A stretch of 64,000 bases of DNA from contig VWYX01000354.1 of assembly GCA_013396525.1 (NCBI GenBank), positions 374,044 to 438,043 on the forward strand, given 5' to 3'. Below are positions 51,240 to 63,778 of the stretch, in pieces. Origin of the DNA: Chaetorhynchus papuensis (lineage: Eukaryota > Chordata > Aves > Passeriformes > Rhipiduridae). Numbering within the stretch: the first letter of the stretch is position 1; each line of letters opens with the position of its first letter. A model generated the notes under the pieces. It did not search any database. It worked only from the letters and a program-made list of their open reading frames with translations, and was not told the DNA's origin. Both the position numbers and the translations under genes were made by a program.

Positions 51240-53261
51240 TATCAGATTGATTTTCAGTTAGAACTTCAAGGAACTGCTTGCCAGGATTTCAAGTTCATAA
51301 GAAAGGCCCTGCGTCTCCTTCCTGAATTTTTCTCTCCCCGTATTCCTGGGCTATGTGGAAAATTTTACAGACTCTCTACCTTCAGCTCTCTGTCAGGGGA
51401 TAAAGCTTCAAAGTTTCCATCAATAATGAGAAGATCAGCTCTATCTGAGACTGAACCTATTCAAAGCTGGAAGAGAAAATTTAAAGATGTGGAATAAAAT
51501 TAAAAGTTCCAGTTATAACAGCATTTTTTTTCTTTAATGTAAGTTTCCCAGTGCTGAGTTAAGAAGCAGAATCTACCTTCAAACTGAGGTGTTTGGGTTT
51601 TTTTTTTTCAATTTGTTTTGGGCATAGCTCCGAAGGGGTCTGAATTCAATCCAGTGTGTAGAAATGGGAATGTGTGTGTAATAAAATATTCTTACTTTAT
51701 AAACCCATCTAAACCTAGTCCTGGATGAACCTGGGACTATTAGGCATACAAGAGCAACCAACTAGATCAGAAATCAAAGTTTTCCACAAAACCCTCGTAC
51801 ATCAGTTTTGTTTCTTTTATGGGTGTCCTTATGTCTGTTACCATCAGAGATTTTTAATAAGACTTCCATCAAAATGCAATCATTGTGTGAACTGTGCACT
51901 GGGTGAACTGCATGAAAAAGTGATCTGGTTTTCAGGGGGTGAAAAAATATATTACCTAAATTTCAGTTTGGGGTCTGACCTGCTTACTCCAAAATGCAGA
52001 GATAAAATTTGCCGGTAAACTCGCACAGAAGAATTTTTAAATTGCATTAAGAGGAAAACTTCAGAGAAAAAAAAAGCAGAATTTTCACTGGACTTAAAAA
52101 TTCATTTGGAGGGGACAGAAAAATAAAACCCTGGGCAAGTGAATCAAGTGCAGGAAAACAGCAGCAATCCAAGGACTTAGGCTTACATTTTCTGGGACTG
52201 GGAATGTCATTGCTCGTGCTGCGGGCAAACGTGCGGTGCAGCCATCTCCATGTGCAGCACGGGCTTTTCCAGCCATGGCGTGTGAGCTCCATCAGGCAGC
52301 CTTGACACGGAGTTCCACTGAAAAGAGAGCAGCAATGGGGTCTGCCCCAGGGGCTGCAGGAGGGGCTGCAGCACCCCTGGCTGCAAACACAGCCACAGGC
52401 CAGAACCCCACTTGCCACCTGCCCTGGCTGCCCCACACATGCACAACCAGGTAAATACCAGGTAAATAAAAAACAGCTTTTAGAAGGCTCATCCCTATAA
52501 ACATATAAATGGGTGTATGCTGTATACACTAATAAATTAGTCCTGAGTTCCATGGCAAAGGCTCTGATTTTCATGTAGTAGAGTTTTAACCTGTTGTTTC
52601 CAGGAAGCTGTACTGACTGACAGTGAGTGAAGGTGAAGCCACTCTTTAACAAACCTGTAAACTGCTAAATATGTGCATTGTCTAGATTCATTTGAATAGC
52701 AGTATTGCTGTAATGTATTCTTATTTAGATTTTCTTCATTTTCTTTGTTCATTTTTTCTTCATTTTCTGAAAAACTTGCATGGAAATCTTGACATCATGT
52801 CCATAGAAGCCAGCCTTTTCTCTTACCCAGTCACAAGCCTGCTGCTTTCTTGAGACATCCTATTTACAACAAAGATATTGTTCACTTTGTCTGTTTTGAG
52901 CTTGCCACCTGATTTCTTTCATGTTCTCATGATAATCATGATTTTATTTATTATATTATAACTCCCCTGTTACCTTATTTCCAGAAAGAACAGATCTAGA
53001 TGAATTACTCTCATTTTCAGAGTTTTAATTACCCTTCTTTCCTTTACACCCACATTTTCTAGTTCTATCCCTTTTGTTAGTGGGAGAACAGGTTTGCACA
53101 TGATGTTCATGATCCAGGCACACCTTTTATTTGTGTTGATAATCCCTGTTTTTTCTTTGCTCTCTTTCTATTAATTTCTGTTGTTCCATATAGTTATTGT
53201 GATTGCTCCCATACATGAAGCTGATGTTTAAATAAAACTAATAGCTGCAATTAACTTTCCT
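51240..53261. other. Unique non-coding stretch with minor GC patch
   Basis: Mostly AT-rich. A T-rich run lies at about 51598-51610. GC- and CpG-richer sequence lies at about 52210-52440, which also creates the longest open frame of the window (201 codons, minus, 52047-52652). That frame is cysteine-, serine- and proline-rich in its middle with no domain, and I read it as a chance frame. Confidence 0.6.
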
Positions 53262-53830
53262 GAGGATTATAGAATAGCAGGATAGCTCAGGCTGGATTTT
53301 TGGAGGTCATCAAACCTAACAGCCTGCTCAAAGCTAGGATATACTGGAAAGCTTCCAAAGCCATCTCTTCTCCAGGCTAGACAGACCCTGATTTCCAGAC
53401 TCTCTTTGAAGAACAGGCACTTCAGCTGCCAGCATCCTGGTGTCTCTCCACTGGACTCACAGTTACCAAGTCTTTCCTATACTGGGAGCCCAAAACTGGA
53501 CTCAGTGTTCGAGGTATGGTCTAATTAGCCTCACTTCCTTCACTCTGCTGGCTGAACTGCACTAGGTACTCACACCGTTATTTACACAGCCCAGCCTCCT
53601 GTGCATGTCTTTTTACCTGTTAGGGTTACAGGGCTCAACTTATCACTTTGTCACCCAGTCACTCAGGTCTGTGAGATTCCTCTGTGCCTCACTAGGTCAA
53701 ATTTTCTTTCTTAAGATGATCCCATCAGTGAACGTTGTCATTTCTTCAGATTGTTTCCAAATATATTGATATAGTAAAATCCAACTAGTATGACAGCCTG
53801 ATTACTGAATTTATCCTTGTTTCAATGTTT
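53262..53830 (-). repeat. Old CR1 LINE copy running toward the gap
   Basis: The plus strand opens with a degraded end (AGGATTATAGAATAGCAGGA) and a diverged GGCTGGATTTTTGGAGGTCA block. It continues with TCTTCTCCAGGCTAGACAG, TGTCTCTCCACTGGACTCAC and GGAGCCCAAAACTGGACTCA followed by GTGTTCGAGGTATGGTCT, the classic CR1 3' UTR order in reverse. Similarity fades after about 53700. The copy is more diverged than those at 24785 and 31128. The left end is firm and the right end uncertain, because it approaches the gap at 53878. Confidence 0.8.
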
Positions 53831-53877
53831 GGCAGCAGAATAAGCTGTACCATCAGCAAGAAAGCACTGATGCCTTA

Positions 53878-54217
53878 NNNNNNNNNNNNNNNNNNNNNNN
53901 NNNNNNNNNNNNNNNNNNNNNNNNNNNNNNNNNNNNNNNNNNNNNNNNNNNNNNNNNNNNNNNNNNNNNNNNNNNNNNNNNNNNNNNNNNNNNNNNNNNN
54001 NNNNNNNNNNNNNNNNNNNNNNNNNNNNNNNNNNNNNNNNNNNNNNNNNNNNNNNNNNNNNNNNNNNNNNNNNNNNNNNNNNNNNNNNNNNNNNNNNNNN
54101 NNNNNNNNNNNNNNNNNNNNNNNNNNNNNNNNNNNNNNNNNNNNNNNNNNNNNNNNNNNNNNNNNNNNNNNNNNNNNNNNNNNNNNNNNNNNNNNNNNNN
54201 NNNNNNNNNNNNNNNNN
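53878..54217. other. Assembly gap
   Basis: 340 N bases. Any frame reported across it would be an artefact. Confidence 0.99.
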
Positions 54218-55689
54218 CTTTATTCCCTTTACTCCTGTCTGGTCTCTGTTTCTAGGAGACCTCTTAAGGGATCAGCACAATTAGCCTCAGTCTTTCAAAA
54301 CCTCAGCATCCTTCAAAACATTTGCCGTATTCTCCAGCCCTACTGTGATTTTATTTTAGAGCAGGCCCAGCCAGCAGACAGAGCTTGCCTCTGTGGGCAG
54401 CCCCATTGCCACCACGGAGAAGCTTACAATGACCAGCATTATAGCTGGTGGTAGATGCACACAGGGGTCTTCAGCACTAAATCTTTTGGGGTTGAGTTAC
54501 AGTAGCAACACAGAGCACCTGAGCAGGGGAGGCTTGAATAATAAGAACACCTTGTCTGTGTCTGGGCTTCTGAACACCAGCAGATCAGGTACACAAAGTT
54601 CACCTAATCAACAGGGTGCATCTGTGGAGTCGACACATGTGGCTGTAATAGATACTGGTCCTTTTTGTGAAGGTGAGAAAAATTCTCAATAGGGAGGACT
54701 CAAATGCACTGAAGCCAGTGGGGCTGTCACCACCACCATTTCAGAAGCCTCTGTTATCTCTTTTGCTTCTGTTTCTCAGATTTCCCTTGAAAGCTCAATT
54801 GTGTCTTTGACATGGGGATGCTAGAATGAAAATGGTAATGTCCAATGTTTAGAGGCAGAGGTCACTTGAATACTCTCCGGAGCTAAGTGAGACAAAAAGA
54901 AAATATAAATTAACTTTACTGTGAGACTAAGAGCACTTCATGAGTCAGGTTTTGTTCTTCTCCTGAGAACTAGACTCCCCCTTTCATCCAGGATTTCCTG
55001 ACATCAAGCAGTCAGGCTGTGAGAAGGGCACAGAAGAGGGACTGCAGCATCAGGGTGGCAGTATCTCCCCTCAAGGAAGAGTCCTGTTCAGTGTTTCAAT
55101 GCTCATTAGAATATTTTTTTCAGACAATAATAAATCAAAGATTAAGAGAAAGAATTTTCCCAGAGAAACAAACCCTTGACAGAGTAGGCAACAGGATGTT
55201 TTCGTACTTTATCAGGTACAGGCCCAGTGTTCAGGTACAGGCTGGTGTTCAGCCCTCTGAAAGAGAGCAGCTCTACAGCACCTGCATCACACATACACAA
55301 TTAGGACAAAGTTTAATCTTAAGGATCAAAAGGAATTAGAGGCAGATCAAAATCAAAACTGTATTTAAATTGTCATGGGCTTATGCCTGTTTGCTGCAGA
55401 GGGTCTGCTGGGGTGTAAAATGTTCAGATTGCCTTTTTCTCCGTAAGGCCAGGCTTGGGAAGATGCCAGCTTTTCATAGCCATCTTTTCTTTTGTCTTAC
55501 AGCACATTATCAGCAACCGTGTCTGCTGAGCCTTGTGTTCAGTGCATAAAACAAAGTGTGTTTGAGAAAAGCTTGGGTTTTCCTCTGAGAGCGCTGCTAA
55601 GTGCTCTTTAAGGCAAATGTCAGAAGCTGCTGTGGTGAGAGAAGATCTGGGTTTAAGATGAGGACTGTCCAGCCACATGCATCCAGAGA
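54218..55689. other. Unique non-coding stretch after the gap
   Basis: No gene or recognisable repeat. Open frames near 54218-54692 and 55019-55339 lack family features. Confidence 0.6.
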
Positions 55690-56525
55690 AGGCCAGCTGG
55701 TTCGTCTCAGCATCAGACCTGGATGGGCTGGGTCGATGGGCCAAGGCCAATGGTGGGAGGTTCAGTAAGGCCAAGTCTCAGGTCCTGCACTTGGGTCACA
55801 ACAACTCCTGCAGCGCTGCAGGCTGGGGGCAGAGTGGCTGGAAAGTGGCCCATCAGAAAAGGAACTGAGGGAGCTGGTTTGCAGCAGCTGAACATGACCC
55901 AGCGTGTGCTCAGGTAGCCAAGAAGTCCAGTGGCATTTTGGCTTTTATCAAAAATAGTGTGGCCAGCAGGACTTGGGAGCTGATTGTCCCCCTGTACTTG
56001 GCACTGGTGAGGCTGCATCTTGAGTCCAGTGTCCAGTTCTGGGCCCTTCACTGCAAGAAAGGCTCTGGAGCATGTCCAGAGAAGGCAACAGAGCTGGTGA
56101 AGGGTCTAGAGAATAAGTCCTGTGAGAAATAGCTGAGGGAGCTGGGGGTGTTGAGCCTCAATAAAAAGAGGCTCAGGGAAGACATTTTTGCTTTCTACAA
56201 TTCCCTGAAAGGAGGGTGTAGCCAGGTGGGGGTTGGCCTCTTCCCCCAGGGAGCCGGCAAGAGGACAAGAGGATATGGCCTCAGGCTGTGGCAGGGGAGG
56301 TTCAGGTTGGACATCAAGAAGAACTTCATATTGAAAGAGGTGTTAAGCGTTGGAATGGACTGCCCAGAGAGGTGATGGAGTCACCATCCCTGAAGGTGTT
56401 CAAAAAATGACTGGATGTGGCACTTAATGCTCTGGTCTAGTTGACATGGTGGTGGTCAAAGGGACTCAATTATCTTGGAGGTCTTCTCCAACCTAAACAA
56501 TTCTGCAATTCTGTAATTTTATGAT
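55690..56525 (+). repeat. CR1 LINE with reverse transcriptase C-terminal remnant
   Basis: This is the longest CR1 copy here, about 835 bases. The frame at 55716-55808 gives DLDGLGRWAKANGGRFSKAK followed by VLHLGHNNS. A shifted frame at 55938-56064 gives KNSVASRTWELIVPLYLALV followed by VQFW, matching the end of the CR1 ORF2 protein after the polymerase core. The 3' UTR follows, with CTGAAAGGAGGGTGTAGCCA, GGGTTGGCCTCTTCCCCCAG, GGTTCAGGTTGGACATCAAG and GGAATGGACTGCCCAGAGAG blocks. The copy ends at degraded octamers (AATTCTGCAATTCTG, TTTTATGAT) by 56525. Frameshifts and stops make it inactive; the 5' two-thirds of the element is missing. Confidence 0.95.
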
Positions 56526-59074
56526 CTTCAGCTTCCTAAGCTTCCTCCATCTAAAATGAACCAGATCAAATCCATCGTATTAATGTGTTCAGAGAGTTGC
56601 CTGATGCAGACAGGTTCAGACACTCTCTTATCATCCTGTATCTCAAAGAACAGAAAGGTTGATGTGCTGTCTGAGTGCTGAAAACAGAACATTTTTCTCC
56701 TGTTCAGTGGTTTACCCTCCACTGCCAAATCCATCCTTAATTTTCAAAATTTTAGGATTGCTTTATTTTCGGAACCTCCAGACACTGACATTTTTTTCAG
56801 TCTGTCTGCCTCGTGTCTCTTCCCTGATCTGCTCTCACTATTTCTTTTGCTTCTTCAGTTTTCACCTTTTTGAACCTGGATCCCAAAATCTATTCTCCAT
56901 TTCTCTGCTTCTCAGAAAAAAACTATTTTTCATTGCACATTTCCCACTTCTACCACCATTGTCTTGACTCAGCCTATATTTAGCCTTCCTATAAAGTGCA
57001 AAACTTCCTCCCACTGCCCATATGAATGTTGTGTTACCCCAAATTTTTCCTGTCTACTCCACTTCTCATTGTAAAGTGTTCCTCAGGCTATGTTATAGGG
57101 AGGATGTTATATAAAGCATTTATTGCACTCTATCCTCGGAAACAGACTGGTTTTAGTTTTATCAGTGGCATTGTTAGAATGAAAAATAGTGTATTGTGTT
57201 CTTATGGGAATTACAGAAGCCAGGTTATGGATCTACTCACACCAGAAATGAAGACATCTTATAGAATGGGGAGGCATTGGATGATCACATCCTCAAACTC
57301 TCATAAAGAGTTTCTCTTTCATCTTATGTAACCTGAAATAATGATAGTTCCTTATAAACAAAAACTTCGTGTCCCTCCAAAGGCTAATGAAAATTTTCAT
57401 GTGCCTTCTGCTGCCTTTTACTCTCTGGCAACAGAATGACTACTTCCAGAACCAATTTTTGTTTTTTCTTATTTTCTTTTCACTTTGTTTCCTGAAATCC
57501 CTGTATAGTCCAAGACATACAGTCCATAAGTGCTAATCACCAGACTGAATATCATCAAAAGAAGACAATATATAAAATATGACATAAAAGAGGCAACATT
57601 GCAAACTAGTATTATCAAAACTGTGAAATTTCCAAGGACGGGATTGGAAAATCAACCTTTAATCCCCAAGCAGTGTCTGGCATAACTGAATGGTAAGCTG
57701 CCCTGGGGAAGAGCAAGGCAGTGGTGCGCTCACCGAAGCTGAAAATCTGTAATTACAGTAAGCTAAGGCCAAAGTCAACCCTGTTCTCTGTGTGCATCGG
57801 GTACTTGGATCTCACCTTATCTGTGTTCAGAGCCCTGCAAGATCCAGCCCTGTGGGATCCTTTTGAAAATGGAAAAGGATAAAGTTCTCCTCCAATTCAT
57901 GCAAAAAGTCCTGTTTCATGTCAGATCTGGGAACATGTACCCTGGGTAACCAAGCCCCTGGTCCCTGCTCGTTGCACTCTGACGGACTGCCAACCAGAGG
58001 TTCTCATCCATTGGTGCCATAGCCTCAGGGCTGCCCAGCCAGACCTGACTACAGGCTGCCCAGCTGCCAGGTGAACAGTCTGCAGGAAAGCAAGAAGACC
58101 TCTCCATCAGCTGTTTTCTGAACCTTTCTATTGTAATATATTAGGGTTTTTTACTGCAGGAGGCTCAAAGTCAGGAACCAAGTGCCCACATGCAGTCCGA
58201 CCACATTAAAAATGTGTTGCTATCGTGGCTGGAGAGGAGCAGCCTGAAGCCCTGACATGAGTGTTCTAAGAAAAGCGAACAAAATTACCTTTTCTGTTTT
58301 TAAGAAGTCCTGCAATTTTTCAGCCTGAATCATGATTTTCGTGTGAGAGGCTGAATTATTTGGTAAGGAGACAGTCATACTATCTAGCACTGGGCAGCAA
58401 ATAGCTGTGCTTTGAAACACCCTTGGAGAGGCTGCTCCTTTTTGACTGTATAGGGAAATTTGGCTGCTTAGAGAGCCCTGAATCATCCTGCAATTAAGTG
58501 TCTGCAATGGGGATTGCAAAAATGCATTTGATGTCGGAATATTTGTCTCTGACAAAGCTGGAACAAGTACGGATCTGAGGAGCCTTTGTGCTTTAAGAAA
58601 TTCAACATTCCCCAGTGCACTGCTATAAATAAAGTCCTTTGGCAAAGAGGCAGTGGGCATCATCTAAAGCCTTTTGCCAACAGGTAACAGGTTTATGCCC
58701 AAATGAAGACAAGTATCCCAGCAAGCTTTTTTATGCATCCCTAACAAGGTCTGTTTTCTGGCTTGCACCATATAAAAATGACTCTAAACCCAAAACCCCA
58801 GCTAACACCATTGTCAGGTATGTGTCAGGCCTAAAGCCTGAAGATGGGCAGAGATGTCCCATGAGCCAGCTTTGGGAATTTCATCATGTGATCCCATTTT
58901 GCCAAAAGCCTGTTGCCCAAGATCTTTTTAACTAAGTGGTTTCAGAAGAAAAAAGACTGAAAATAGGTCAAATTCTCACATCCCACAGGCTCACATTCAG
59001 AGGGTAAACAAATCACAGTTTGGTGACACAGCAAGTTTTGAGGCAGGACTCGACACCATTTTTGTGACTGCCCA
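56526..59074. other. Unique non-coding stretch
   Basis: No gene or recognisable transposon. A minus frame of 147 codons at 58220-58663 has no domain. A MEF2-consensus CTATAAATAA occurs at 58623-58632, but such 10-mers are expected several times by chance in AT-rich DNA of this length. Confidence 0.55.
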
Positions 59075-59177
59075 TTTTTACATCTCCATTTTATGAGTGG
59101 GGTATAAAGAAGCACAATTACTTGCAGAAAAGTTATGTGGCAGAGCTGGGAGTTGCACCCAGGCTTTTCCAGAGCCA
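59075..59177 (+). repeat. MIR-like SINE fragment
   Basis: The MIR core reads forward: ATCTCCATTTTATGAGTGGG (compare CCCATTTTACAGATGGGG), CACAATTACTTGCAGAAAAG, then TTATGTGGCAGAGCTGGGAG and TTGCACCCAGG (compare GTGGCAGAGCTGGGATTCGAACCCAGG). The last block is the strongest. This is the best of the MIR-like matches in the window. Confidence 0.75.
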
Positions 59178-60928
59178 AACTGGACACTTCTCCACTTCTG
59201 TCTGGTACAGGGGACATTTTTGCTTATAGGAGTCAGTTGCTTTTTATGAAGTCCTTGGTGGCAAAGAGGGAAGCATTGTGGGTTTGTGGTCTTGGGGATC
59301 ACTTCATCATAAGGATACATATACACAGGTAGAGAACAGCAGTAGACACTTGGCCTCAAGTCCTACCCTGAAGAAGTGACAATACAAACTTTATGAGAAA
59401 TTACTGTGGTCTGGCCATGGCTGAAACTTCCAAGGGAGGAAGATACGAGACCTAGAAGGAGAGATTGAATAGTGCAGCTGGATCCAGTCCTGGAGAGCAG
59501 CTTACAAGGGAGAAGCTTTTTTCCTTCCAGGGAAGAGCTGATAAAATCATCATCAGACATTTGAAAACTTTGATATCAATCACAGAGGCAAAATATCATT
59601 TTTATTGCTTGATATTTTTCTTTACACTGATTTACAGCGAGTTACCAAAACAAATCATAACTATTGTAAGATTATTTACTTTTCATGCAAGACAAACTCC
59701 TTATGATAAATGCAGTGTTTTCTTAAAGCTAAGTTCAGACATTAGCCTGAAGGAGATCATTAGTGTGAACCAAATGAATCCTCTGCCTACAAGTTTCAAT
59801 AAGTTTTTTTTTTAAATCCTCCATGAGGTAAAAAAATCTTGAAAAAGTTATTTTAAGAAATTAACGGAAAGTGGGTTTTCTGTACATCTGAGAGTTGGAC
59901 ATTCATAGTTCATTTCTAGGTGAATTTTTCTTTTTCTTGCCTTAACATTTTTATTTTTAATAAAATCAGCAAGGTAAATCACTGTGACAATCAAAGTGAT
60001 GAGCTGGAAATCTGAAACTTTGTCTGCAGTGCCCTAACACCAGACATAATTCATGTTCCGCTGGTGTGACACATTCTGGAATTTGGGATGAACACCAGCC
60101 TCTGGCACACAGTGAGCTGAGCTGGGGGAAGAGCAGAGCTCTTGCAGATGGGTAAACTCCACCAAAGTGCACACACTGGAAATATAATGAAGAAATGATC
60201 CATGTGCATTAGGGTGTAAAAACCATCTTTGTGCTTAGGAGCACTTGTGTTGTAGGAAGAAAAGAAAAAAGCAAAAGCATTGTGTATAGCAAAGCATCTT
60301 GGTTTTGTTGGGCTGTGTTAATCACGAGTGACTGGTTCTACTCTGGTGGGCTCTGGGCCACTTGAGGCACTGCACACGCACAGAGTGGCTTTTGGGCACA
60401 AGTGAGCTGGAGAGGGGAGGACTCTCTGCTCTTTGTTATCCTGTGTTTCTTTCAGGATATTGAACGCATGCTATGCCCCAGTTTGCAGCTATATCCAGGC
60501 ATGTCTGTAATGGTGGCACTCCTGATCCACATCCTCCCCTCCAGAGGCTACCTGATCATTAGAGTCCTCACCTCTGGGAAGACGAGATGGAAATGTTTAC
60601 AGTTAAAACTGGAAAGATTTTTATAGAGAGCAGCTCTATTCTTTGAGAGTAAATTCTGTGAGAGTCCTTCCTTTCTACAGAAAATTTATGTGGGAATTTG
60701 TTTAATAAAAAACAAATACTTGAAAACTCTCCCTTTCCCTAACAGAACACATCACCTCCCCACATTTGCCTGCACTGGGGATCTCCAGACTTCATTCCTC
60801 ATAATGTGTGCTGGACAGATTTCCCTGTGATTCAGGATCTTCTCTTTTAAAGGAGTTTTCTGTGCCCTTTTTTTCAAAACAAGTCCTGGTCCAAACACAC
60901 ACCCGCTGGAACCACACCAGGACAGCAT

Positions 60929-60942
60929 AAAAAAAAAAAAAA
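60929..60942. repeat. A14 homopolymer
   Basis: Fourteen consecutive A. No retrotransposed body is recognisable next to it. Confidence 0.9.
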
Positions 60943-62629
60943 TAGCACAAAAATCACCTCACTCATTTTCCCTGGCTCTCTGACTCCTTCCTGCACTTTC
61001 TTTACCAAGACAGAAGGAGGAATCCCACAGCATGTAGCTGTTATTGGACTTCTCCTTTCTCTCTTCTCCGCTGAGGTCAGGAAATAGGAGCCTGAAGGAG
61101 TGTGTGTTCCACTCATACAGATGCATCGTGAAGTGCCCTGAGGCAGGGTGAGCTCCACGGCTCTCACACCGTGTCCATCCCCCAGCCCTGAGCAGGATGA
61201 GCAGGACCCATGGCAGCAGTCCCTGCTGAGGCACTGAAACACACAGCAGCTCCACAAAGGGGAAACTCATCCACATCACTTCGGCAGCTTCGCTTCCTGC
61301 TGCAGCATCAGGAAGGCTCCTGGTGGGAGACCTCCCAGGCAGCTCTGTGTCACAGAAACATCTTTCTCATGCTGGTTTTCCCTGTCCTCTTCAGGCAGTG
61401 TGAGAGAGGGTGCTGTCGATGCTGTTGCTGCTCTAAGGCACCCCAGAACTTAGGTTTTGTGGACCCTTAAAATACAAGAAATGAATGTATATTTTTAAAG
61501 CTCAATGTATTTTTCATTCAAGGACACAGAAAAAAACTTCTTTATGGAGAGAAGGGAGAGTTAAAGACATAAAGGCTAATAGTAACAATTGAATATTACT
61601 TCCACGAATGGTTTTATACCTAGACTAAATCTGACTGCCTTAAACAGAGGGAATTGAGCAAGCATCACTCCTGAAAGTGATTCTGCTTTTATTTATTGCT
61701 GCTGCATTGCTAGTGTGGGAGGCAAAGGTAGGTTTAGTGGGGATTACCCTTCAGTTGCCTGCTCCAAGGCTGTCATTGCTGCTTGGTGTCAGAGAGGGCT
61801 GGGTGGGCTGCAGGAGCACAGGTACCTGTCCTGGAGAGCAGCCTGGAGGCACCTCACCATCACCCACCGCAGCGGGTCCTCTTTACTCTCAGAAATGACC
61901 CTTCTTGCTCTGCACTTACCATTAGTCTCTCAAGGAACTTTGATGGGGCCCAGGCTTACTCCAAAAGAGATAAAAGTGAAAAGGTCACACCTCTGGGTCA
62001 AAGGCTAAAAGGCAGATAAAACACCCTGCCTGCAGAAGCAAAATCCAAGGGAAATCAAATCAGCTCCTGAGAAAGAGTAGCTTGTAGGCTGAACTCCAGT
62101 GGGAAGACACAATTGCCCTTCTTTTAGCAACTTCTTCCTCCCTTTTTTTTCCCAACATGGGTTAACAAAATATATTTAAGCACAAAAAAAAATAAACTCA
62201 GATGAAAAACCCAGCCTGCCTCCTCGACAAATGGCTGATTTAATGGAGACTTTTGCTCTGTGAGGTCATCTTTTCATCTTTGCTGAGGACAGAGGAAAAA
62301 ATACTTTTAAACACAGGAAACACAGGAAAATTTGGTATTAAATGTCTTCTGTTAACCAAATGGGCACAGCTACTCTTCTGGCTGGTGACTTGAAGAGGAC
62401 TTGGAACAATTAATCAGAAAATGTCAGCTTTCAGTCAGGCAGGTTAAAAAAGGGGATAGTGGCAAGTTTTGGGAAGGAAAGATAAACCATGAAAAGCAAA
62501 AATACAGGTAATAAAACACATATGTAAATGAGGATCTAAGGGACCTCTTCAGAGTACTCAGCAAGAAACTTTTACATTTCTATAAGCAGAAGAGGCAGCT
62601 TTGAGGCATCCCAGGCAGAGTGAGCCAGA

Positions 62630-62641
62630 TGCGCATGCGCG
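62630..62641. promoter_or_regulatory. NRF1-type site
   Basis: TGCGCATGCGCG matches the NRF1 (alpha-Pal) consensus YGCGCAYGCGCR, with the inner ten bases an exact palindrome. The site's own CpGs stand out in a stretch that is otherwise nearly free of CpG. It lies about 1.37 kb upstream of the start site predicted at the window end. Binding is inferred from the motif only. Confidence 0.45.
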
Positions 62642-63309
62642 TGAACTTTTACATATTGGGCCACAGGCTGAGTGAAAAATTTTGTTCAGATCCCTTTGGA
62701 TATGAACAATAGAAAACAAACATTCTCCTCCCTTCTCTCAGGGGGATCAGAGTAACAAGGGTGGCTGAGGTTTGCATGTGCCCCTGCGAAGCACGATCCC
62801 ATGGCAGCTCTGGAGAGGTGAGAGTGCCCATGCAGAACCTACAAATCTCCTTTTGCACATATGGTTCTAACATCAACTTTACGAGATCAAATTTTGCAGT
62901 TTCCCTTCTTTTACTTCACATTTCTGCAGTGTGCTGCTACACACAGATAGAAGGCATTGCATGAGTTTTTGATATTTTCTTGTGTTCCCTGCTAAAGCCC
63001 AGCCCCACATAACCTGCTCCTCTTCCATTTTGTGCCCATGGATGCAGGGCTTCCTTCTGATAAAAACTGTGAAGGTTTTGCCATTGACTTTGCTTCATTT
63101 CCAGGACTTCTTCCCTATTTCAGTTTTTCATTCAGTAGAGTTTTAAACCTTCAAACTTCTCCACATTAGACCAACACAAGGAAGGATTTCGGAAAATCAG
63201 TTTTCAGCTCAAGCAGGACAACTGTTGAACCATTGGAAACTCATGAGGGTTTATGAGGTCCCAGAGCACCAGAGAAATGTTGACATGCTGCCTTATGCAG
63301 AAATGGGAA

Positions 63310-63455
63310 ACTTATAGAATGACCAGCCAGTTTAACCTTGGCAAGATACTTGAACACACTATAAAGCAACTGCCTCATAGAAAACAAGAATAACTGATAA
63401 AAAGAACTGGTTAACTTGGAGTTATGAAGAACTAAGAATGTCAAACCACAGTCTC
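63310..63455 (+). repeat. L3/CR1-like LINE fragment
   Basis: Blocks follow the start of the L3/CR1 reverse transcriptase: GACCAGCCAGTTTAACCTTG, GCAAGATACTTGAACACACT, ATAAAGCAACTGCCTCATAG, then AACTAAGAATGTCAAACCAC (compare 'AATCATGTCAAACCA' in the family). The fragment is about 145 bases, diverged, with no open frame. Confidence 0.6.
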
Positions 63456-63778
63456 TTCCAGCAAGAGAAAAAATGTTTTACTGCCCAGAAAAGGATCCAT
63501 GGGTTTAATTTTGAGTTTAATACTTCATTTCCCTGTTAAGGACGTAAGTTTTAAACAGAAGTTCTCCAAAACGGGTGCGTAATTGGCTGAGAACCACAGC
63601 CAAGTGAAAGCACTCAGGACATCGGTATTGAGTAGGTTGGTTCAGTAGCAGAGCACTGTTACAGTGAACCAGCCCCATTAGAGAAATATCTAAAATGGGC
63701 TGGATTTCAGCATCCAAAAAGCCACAGACCGAAGATGCACCCCCGTGGGGTGCAGCCTCCTGTTTCTGGATTTTTCCC

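Larger units (their letters stand above)
59178..63309. other. Unique non-coding upstream flank
   Basis: No exon or clear transposon. Contains an A14 run at 60929-60942 and a plus-strand T run near 59803. Open frames (127 codons, minus 60874-61257) are low complexity with no domain. An NRF1-type site at 62630-62641 is listed separately. The stretch lies upstream of the promoter at the right edge. Confidence 0.6.

Noticed and set aside
52047..52652. 201-codon minus-strand open frame, the longest uninterrupted one
   Set aside because: It owes its length to a GC-richer patch, is Cys/Ser/Pro-rich with no domain, and competing frames overlap it on both strands.
53825..54454. 209-codon plus-strand frame
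   Set aside because: Most of it is translated N bases from the assembly gap.
58220..58663. 147-codon minus-strand frame near TATAAATA
   Set aside because: No domain; the TATA-like motif is on the wrong side or strand context to support it and is common in AT-rich DNA.
60874..61257. 127-codon minus-strand Cys-rich frame
   Set aside because: Its phenylalanine run comes from the A14 homopolymer, and the Cys pattern matches no family I know.
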